Shown one piece after another: positions 60,217 to 64,000 of a DNA stretch of 64,000 bases. This DNA comes from Pseudomonas triticicola (GTDB taxonomy: Bacteria > Pseudomonadota > Gammaproteobacteria > Pseudomonadales > Pseudomonadaceae), in contig NZ_JAHSTX010000001.1 in the NCBI RefSeq assembly GCF_019145375.1, forward strand, positions 372,001-436,000. Reading direction: 5' to 3'. The notes beneath the pieces are model-generated. The model ran no database searches. It was given only the letters and a program-made list of their open reading frames with translations, and was not told the DNA's origin. A program made the translations under genes and the position numbers. Every line of letters begins with the position of its first letter. The first letter of the stretch is position 1.

Positions 60217-62452
60217 TGTCACTGCGCTGCAACCTGCTGCACCTATGATCGGTCGCCTTGTGGTGGTCGGTCTGGGGTTGATCGGTGGTTCGTTTGCCAA
60301 GGGTTTGCGTGAAAGCGGCCTGTGCCGTGAAGTGGTCGGCGTTGATCTCGACCCGCAATCGCGCAAGCTCGCGGTCGAATTGGGTGTGGTCGATCGCTGC
60401 GAAGACGACTTGGCGGCGGCTTGCGTCGGTGCCGATGTGATTCAGCTGGCGGTGCCGATTCTGGCCATGGAAAAGCTGCTCGCGCGTCTGGCTGTCATGG
60501 ACCTGGGGCAGGCGATTCTTACGGATGTCGGCAGCGCCAAAGGCAACGTAGTGCGCGCGGCGACCGAGGCGTTCGGCGGCATGCCGGCGCGTTTCGTGCC
60601 GGGGCACCCGATTGCCGGTTCCGAGCAGAGCGGGGTGGAAGCCTCGAATGCCGAGCTGTTCCGCCGGCACAAGGTGATCCTGACGCCGCTCGAGCAGACC
60701 GATCCTGCCGCGCTGGCGCTGGTTGATCGTCTCTGGCGCGAACTGGGCGCCGATGTCGAGCACATGCAGGTCGAGCGTCACGACGAAGTGCTGGCCGCGA
60801 CCAGTCATTTGCCGCATCTGCTGGCCTTCGGTCTGGTCGATTCGTTGGCCAAGCGCAATGAAAATCTGGAGATCTTCCGTTACGCTGCCGGTGGTTTTCG
60901 CGATTTCACAAGAATCGCCGGAAGCGACCCGGTGATGTGGCACGACATCTTCCTCGCCAACCGCGAGGCTGTCCTGCGCACACTCGATACATTTCGCAGC
61001 GACCTCGACGCCTTGCGCGACGCGGTCGATGCAGGGGATGGGCACCAATTGTTGGGCGTTTTCACGCGCGCCCGGGTTGCCCGCGAGCATTTCAGTAAAA
61101 TCCTGGCCCGCAGGGCCTATGTGGACGCTATGAATTCCAACGATCTGATCTTCCTGGCTCAACCTGGTGGCCGCCTGTCCGGTCGGATTCGCGTACCGGG
61201 TGACAAATCGATTTCCCACCGTTCGATCATGCTCGGCTCGCTGGCCGAAGGCGTCACCGAAGTCGAAGGCTTTCTCGAGGGCGAAGACGCCCTGGCGACC
61301 TTGCAGGCGTTTCGCGACATGGGCGTGGTCATCGAAGGCCCGCACCACGGCCGCGTGACTATCCACGGTGTTGGTCTGCACGGCCTGAAACCTGCGCCGG
61401 GCCCGATCTACCTGGGCAACTCCGGCACCTCGATGCGTCTGCTCTCCGGCCTGCTGGCGGCGCAGAACTTCGACAGCACCTTGACCGGCGACGCTTCGCT
61501 GTCCAAGCGTCCGATGAATCGCGTGGCTAATCCTCTGCGAGAAATGGGCGCCGTGATCGAAACCGCTGCCGAAGGTCGCCCACCGATGACCATTCGCGGT
61601 GGCCACAAGCTCAAGGGTCTGACCTACACCATGCCGATGGCCAGTGCCCAGGTGAAATCCTGCCTGCTGCTTGCCGGTCTCTATGCTGAAGGCAAGACCA
61701 CGGTGACCGAGCCGGCACCGACCCGCGATCACACCGAACGCATGCTGCGTGGCTTCGGCTACCCGGTCAGCGTTGACGGCGCCACGGCTTCGGTCGAGTC
61801 CGGCGGCAAGCTCACCGCGACTCACATCGAAGTGCCGGGCGATATTTCGTCGTCGGCGTTCTTCCTGGTCGCGGCCTCGATCGCCGAGGGCTCCGAGCTG
61901 GTGCTCGAGCACGTCGGCATCAACCCGACCCGTACTGGCGTGATCGATATCCTGCGGCTAATGGGCGCCGATATCACTCTGGAAAACCAGCGTGAAGTGG
62001 GCGGCGAGCCAGTGGCTGACTTGCGCGTGCGCGCAGCTAAACTCAAAGGTATCGAGATTCCGGAAGAGCTGGTGCCGCTGGCGATCGACGAATTCCCGGT
62101 CCTGTTCGTTGCGGCTGCGTGCGCCGAAGGGCGTACCGTGCTCACCGGCGCCGAAGAGCTGCGGGTCAAGGAATCCGACCGGATTCAGGTCATGGCGGAC
62201 GGTTTGCTGGCGCTGGGCGTCAAGTGCGAACCGACCCCGGACGGCATCATCATCGACGGCGGCCAGATCGGCGGCGGTGAAGTGCACGGGCACGGCGACC
62301 ACCGTATCGCCATGGCCTTCAGCGTCGCCTCGTTGCGCGCTACCGCACCGATCCGCATCCACGATTGCGCCAACGTCGCGACCTCGTTCCCCAACTTCCT
62401 CGCGCTGTGCGGGCAAGTCGGCATTCGTGTGGCACAAGAGGCTCAGTCGTGA
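60209..62452 (+). CDS. tyrA-aroA: Prephenate dehydrogenase/EPSP synthase fusion (TyrA-AroA)
   Basis: A 747-residue two-enzyme fusion. Residues 1-300 are prephenate/arogenate dehydrogenase with Val-Gly-Leu-Gly-Leu-Ile-Gly-Gly-Ser near residue 20. The second part, from about Met308, is 3-phosphoshikimate 1-carboxyvinyltransferase with Pro-Gly-Asp-Lys-Ser-Ile-Ser-His-Arg and Gly-Asn-Ser-Gly-Thr-Ser-Met-Arg. It links EPSP synthesis to the tyrosine branch. The GTG at 60209 has an AAGG site and overlaps hisC; an ATG at 60245, nearer the conserved core, lacks a ribosome binding site and would give 735 residues. Confidence 0.95.
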   Translation: MVDVTALQPAAPMIGRLVVVGLGLIGGSFAKGLRESGLCREVVGVDLDPQSRKLAVELGVVDRCEDDLAAACVGADVIQLAVPILAMEKLLARLAVMDLGQAILTDVGSAKGNVVRAATEAFGGMPARFVPGHPIAGSEQSGVEASNAELFRRHKVILTPLEQTDPAALALVDRLWRELGADVEHMQVERHDEVLAATSHLPHLLAFGLVDSLAKRNENLEIFRYAAGGFRDFTRIAGSDPVMWHDIFLANREAVLRTLDTFRSDLDALRDAVDAGDGHQLLGVFTRARVAREHFSKILARRAYVDAMNSNDLIFLAQPGGRLSGRIRVPGDKSISHRSIMLGSLAEGVTEVEGFLEGEDALATLQAFRDMGVVIEGPHHGRVTIHGVGLHGLKPAPGPIYLGNSGTSMRLLSGLLAAQNFDSTLTGDASLSKRPMNRVANPLREMGAVIETAAEGRPPMTIRGGHKLKGLTYTMPMASAQVKSCLLLAGLYAEGKTTVTEPAPTRDHTERMLRGFGYPVSVDGATASVESGGKLTATHIEVPGDISSSAFFLVAASIAEGSELVLEHVGINPTRTGVIDILRLMGADITLENQREVGGEPVADLRVRAAKLKGIEIPEELVPLAIDEFPVLFVAAACAEGRTVLTGAEELRVKESDRIQVMADGLLALGVKCEPTPDGIIIDGGQIGGGEVHGHGDHRIAMAFSVASLRATAPIRIHDCANVATSFPNFLALCGQVGIRVAQEAQS

Positions 62453-63138
62453 AAAACATTGCACCGGTCATCACCATCGATGGGCCAAGCGGCTCCGGCA
62501 AAGGCACGGTCGCCGGGATTCTGGCCAAACGTCTGGGCTGGAACCTGCTGGATTCCGGTGCGCTTTATCGCTTGCTCGCGTTTGCTGCGCACAACCATGG
62601 CGTCGACCTGACCAATGAAGAGCTGCTGAAGACATTGGCCGCTCATCTGGATGTGCAGTTCATCGCCGCGACCGAAGGTCAGCTGCAGCGGATCATTCTA
62701 GAAGGCGATGAAGTCAGCGATGTCATTCGCACCGAAAGCGTCGGCTCCGGCGCCTCGCAAGTGGCTGCGCTGCCCGCCGTGCGCGAGGCGCTGCTGCAGC
62801 GCCAGCGTGCGTTCCAGGAAGCGCCGGGGCTGGTGGCGGACGGTCGCGACATGGGCACGGTGGTTTTTCCAGATGCACCACTGAAGATTTTCCTCACCGC
62901 CAGTGCCGAGGAACGGGCGCGCCGTCGATATTTGCAGTTGAAGGGCAAAGTCGAGGGTGTTAGTCTGTCGAGTCTGCTAGATGAGATCCGTGCACGCGAT
63001 GAGCGTGACACCCAGCGCGCAGTAGCCCCGCTCAAGCCGGCGGCCGACGCGATTCAGCTGGATTCAACGGAGCTTTCCATCGATCAGGTGCTTGAACGCA
63101 TCATGAGCGAGATCGCCATTCGCGATATCGCCGGGTGA
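62449..63138 (+). CDS. cmk: Cytidylate kinase
   Basis: A 229-residue CMP kinase converting CMP or dCMP to the diphosphate. The P-loop Gly-Pro-Ser-Gly-Ser-Gly-Lys-Gly-Thr is at about 12-20, and [10 protein letters not shown] is the nucleotide-monophosphate site. The GTG start overlaps the aroA stop in a GTGA junction. It precedes rpsA, a pairing conserved across gammaproteobacteria. Confidence 0.97.
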   Translation: MKNIAPVITIDGPSGSGKGTVAGILAKRLGWNLLDSGALYRLLAFAAHNHGVDLTNEELLKTLAAHLDVQFIAATEGQLQRIILEGDEVSDVIRTESVGSGASQVAALPAVREALLQRQRAFQEAPGLVADGRDMGTVVFPDAPLKIFLTASAEERARRRYLQLKGKVEGVSLSSLLDEIRARDERDTQRAVAPLKPAADAIQLDSTELSIDQVLERIMSEIAIRDIAG

Positions 63139-63140
63139 CC

Positions 63141-63244
63141 AAGAAGGCCGCAGGGGACCAGTCATAGTCCTGCGGTGCTTCTTTTAAATGAAACTAACCC
63201 ACACCGTCTGGGGTGTGGAGATGGGCGTTTACTTCGCCCTCATC
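63141..63244 (+). promoter_or_regulatory. Three-hairpin leader upstream of rpsA
   Basis: Three consecutive hairpins fill the cmk-rpsA gap: 63141-63185 (AAGAAG...CCGCAGG with CCTGCGG...CTTCTT and a short T run), 63199-63218 (CCACACC/GGTGTGG) and 63220-63244 (GATGGGCG/CGCCCTCATC). In E. coli the rpsA leader folds into successive hairpins that S1 itself binds to repress its own translation. The same function is likely here; the first hairpin could also act as a partial terminator. Confidence 0.65.
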
Positions 63245-63257
63245 TACAGGAATTAAA

Positions 63258-64000
63258 ATGAGCGAAAGCTTTGCGGAACTCTTTGAAGAAAGCCTGAAAA
63301 CCCTGAACCTTCAGGCAGGCTCCATCATCACCGGTGTTATCGTTGATATCGATTACCAGGCTCGCTGGGTAACCGTTCACGCTGGTCTGAAGTCTGAAGC
63401 ACTCATCCCGCTTGAGCAGTTCTACAACGATGCTGGCGAACTGAACATCAACGTTGGTGATGAAGTTCACGTTGCTCTGGATTCGGTTGAAGACGGCTTT
63501 GGCGAAACCAAGCTGTCCCGTGAAAAAGCCAAGCGCGCTGAATGCTGGATCGTTCTGGAAGCAGCCTTCGCAGCCGAGGAAGTGGTCAAGGGCGTTATCA
63601 ACGGTAAGGTTAAAGGCGGCTTCACTGTCGACGTTAACGGCATCCGTGCGTTCCTGCCAGGTTCCCTGGTTGACGTCCGTCCAGTGCGCGACACCACGCA
63701 CCTGGAAGGCAAAGAGCTGGAATTCAAGGTCATCAAGCTGGACCAGAAGCGCAACAACGTTGTCGTTTCCCGTCGCAGCGTCCTCGAAGCCGAGAACTCC
63801 GCCGAGCGTGAAGCTCTGCTGGAATCCCTGCAGGAAGGCCAGCAAGTCAAAGGTATCGTCAAAAACCTCACCGATTACGGCGCATTCGTCGATCTGGGTG
63901 GCGTGGACGGCCTGCTGCACATCACCGACATGGCCTGGAAGCGCATCAAGCATCCTTCCGAGATCGTCAACGTTGGTGACGAAATCGACGTCAAGGTTCT
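63258..64000 (+). CDS. rpsA: 30S ribosomal protein S1, 3'-truncated by window edge
   Basis: The first 247 residues of S1, which brings mRNA to the ribosome through repeated S1/OB-fold domains. The visible part holds the first repeats: Gly-Ser-Ile-Ile-Thr-Gly-Val-Ile near 22, Gly-Lys-Val-Lys-Gly-Gly-Phe-Thr-Val near 115 and [12 protein letters not shown] near 200. Codon use differs from the neighbours, with more T-ending codons (such as GTT and GCT), as expected of a very highly expressed gene. The ATG follows ACAGGAATTAAA. Confidence 0.97.
   Translation, partial: MSESFAELFEESLKTLNLQAGSIITGVIVDIDYQARWVTVHAGLKSEALIPLEQFYNDAGELNINVGDEVHVALDSVEDGFGETKLSREKAKRAECWIVLEAAFAAEEVVKGVINGKVKGGFTVDVNGIRAFLPGSLVDVRPVRDTTHLEGKELEFKVIKLDQKRNNVVVSRRSVLEAENSAEREALLESLQEGQQVKGIVKNLTDYGAFVDLGGVDGLLHITDMAWKRIKHPSEIVNVGDEIDVKV

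Overview
The window is about 64 kb of GC-rich, densely coded chromosome that reads as a soil or plant-associated Pseudomonas of the P. fluorescens group. The grounds are gene content and order: the tyrA-aroA fusion in gyrA-serC-pheA-hisC-tyrA/aroA-cmk-rpsA, mtaD/mtnA beside ubiG-mupP-yciK, the osmolyte (NAGGN) operon near a PPK2-type phosphotransferase and a thiolase, fumC-bolA-trhO-ABC-RbdA, and the hairpin-forming REP/REPIN repeats typical of this group. Gene order matches what I remember of P. aeruginosa in several blocks; that is recall, not a search. I see no tRNA, rRNA, CRISPR array, insertion sequence or prophage.

Layout. 1-4766: a D-galactonate catabolic operon (dgoK 5'-truncated by the window edge, dgoA, dgoD, dgoT) followed by an IclR-type regulator. 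4778-6911: a zinc alcohol dehydrogenase divergent from an AraC-type regulator. 7033-10927: the electron-transfer flavoprotein system, ETF-ubiquinone oxidoreductase divergent from etfB-etfA, with a PsrA-type operator between two opposed promoters. 11009-16268: envelope genes (periplasmic binding protein, DUF4398 lipoprotein, OmpA-type lipoprotein), a MocR-type regulator and three small proteins. 16583-20994: an LTA-synthase-like sulfatase-fold membrane enzyme, a 50-residue DUF3309 membrane protein, an SDR, YnfA, an RsmI-type CsrA paralogue and a YheU-type protein.

21164-26044 (minus strand): the three-gene operon for the osmoprotectant N-acetylglutaminylglutamine amide. 26409-31235: a 1608-residue protein with leucine-rich repeats and a C-terminal NEL-type E3 ubiquitin ligase domain carrying an intact Cys-x-Asp motif. 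It is the most unusual gene here, a probable host-directed effector or toxin wedged between housekeeping genes. 31239-37800: mnmC, a duplicated-domain PPK2 polyphosphate:AMP phosphotransferase, a thiolase, a small DUF6316-like protein and a DMT exporter.

37924-48364: fumC, DUF2059, BolA, TrhO, a DsbA-like protein, an exporter-type ABC transporter, an RbdA-like GGDEF/EAL protein, a TenA-like protein and a GGDEF diguanylate cyclase. 48727-53603: the mtaD-ubiG-mupP-yciK run (methylthioadenosine deamination, ubiquinone synthesis, peptidoglycan recycling), divergent from mtnA. 54027-64000: gyrA, then the tightly overlapped serC-pheA-hisC-tyrA/aroA-cmk run feeding aromatic amino-acid and nucleotide synthesis, and the start of rpsA behind a three-hairpin leader.

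REPIN-like inverted repeats of several families punctuate most gene boundaries, including two inside operons.
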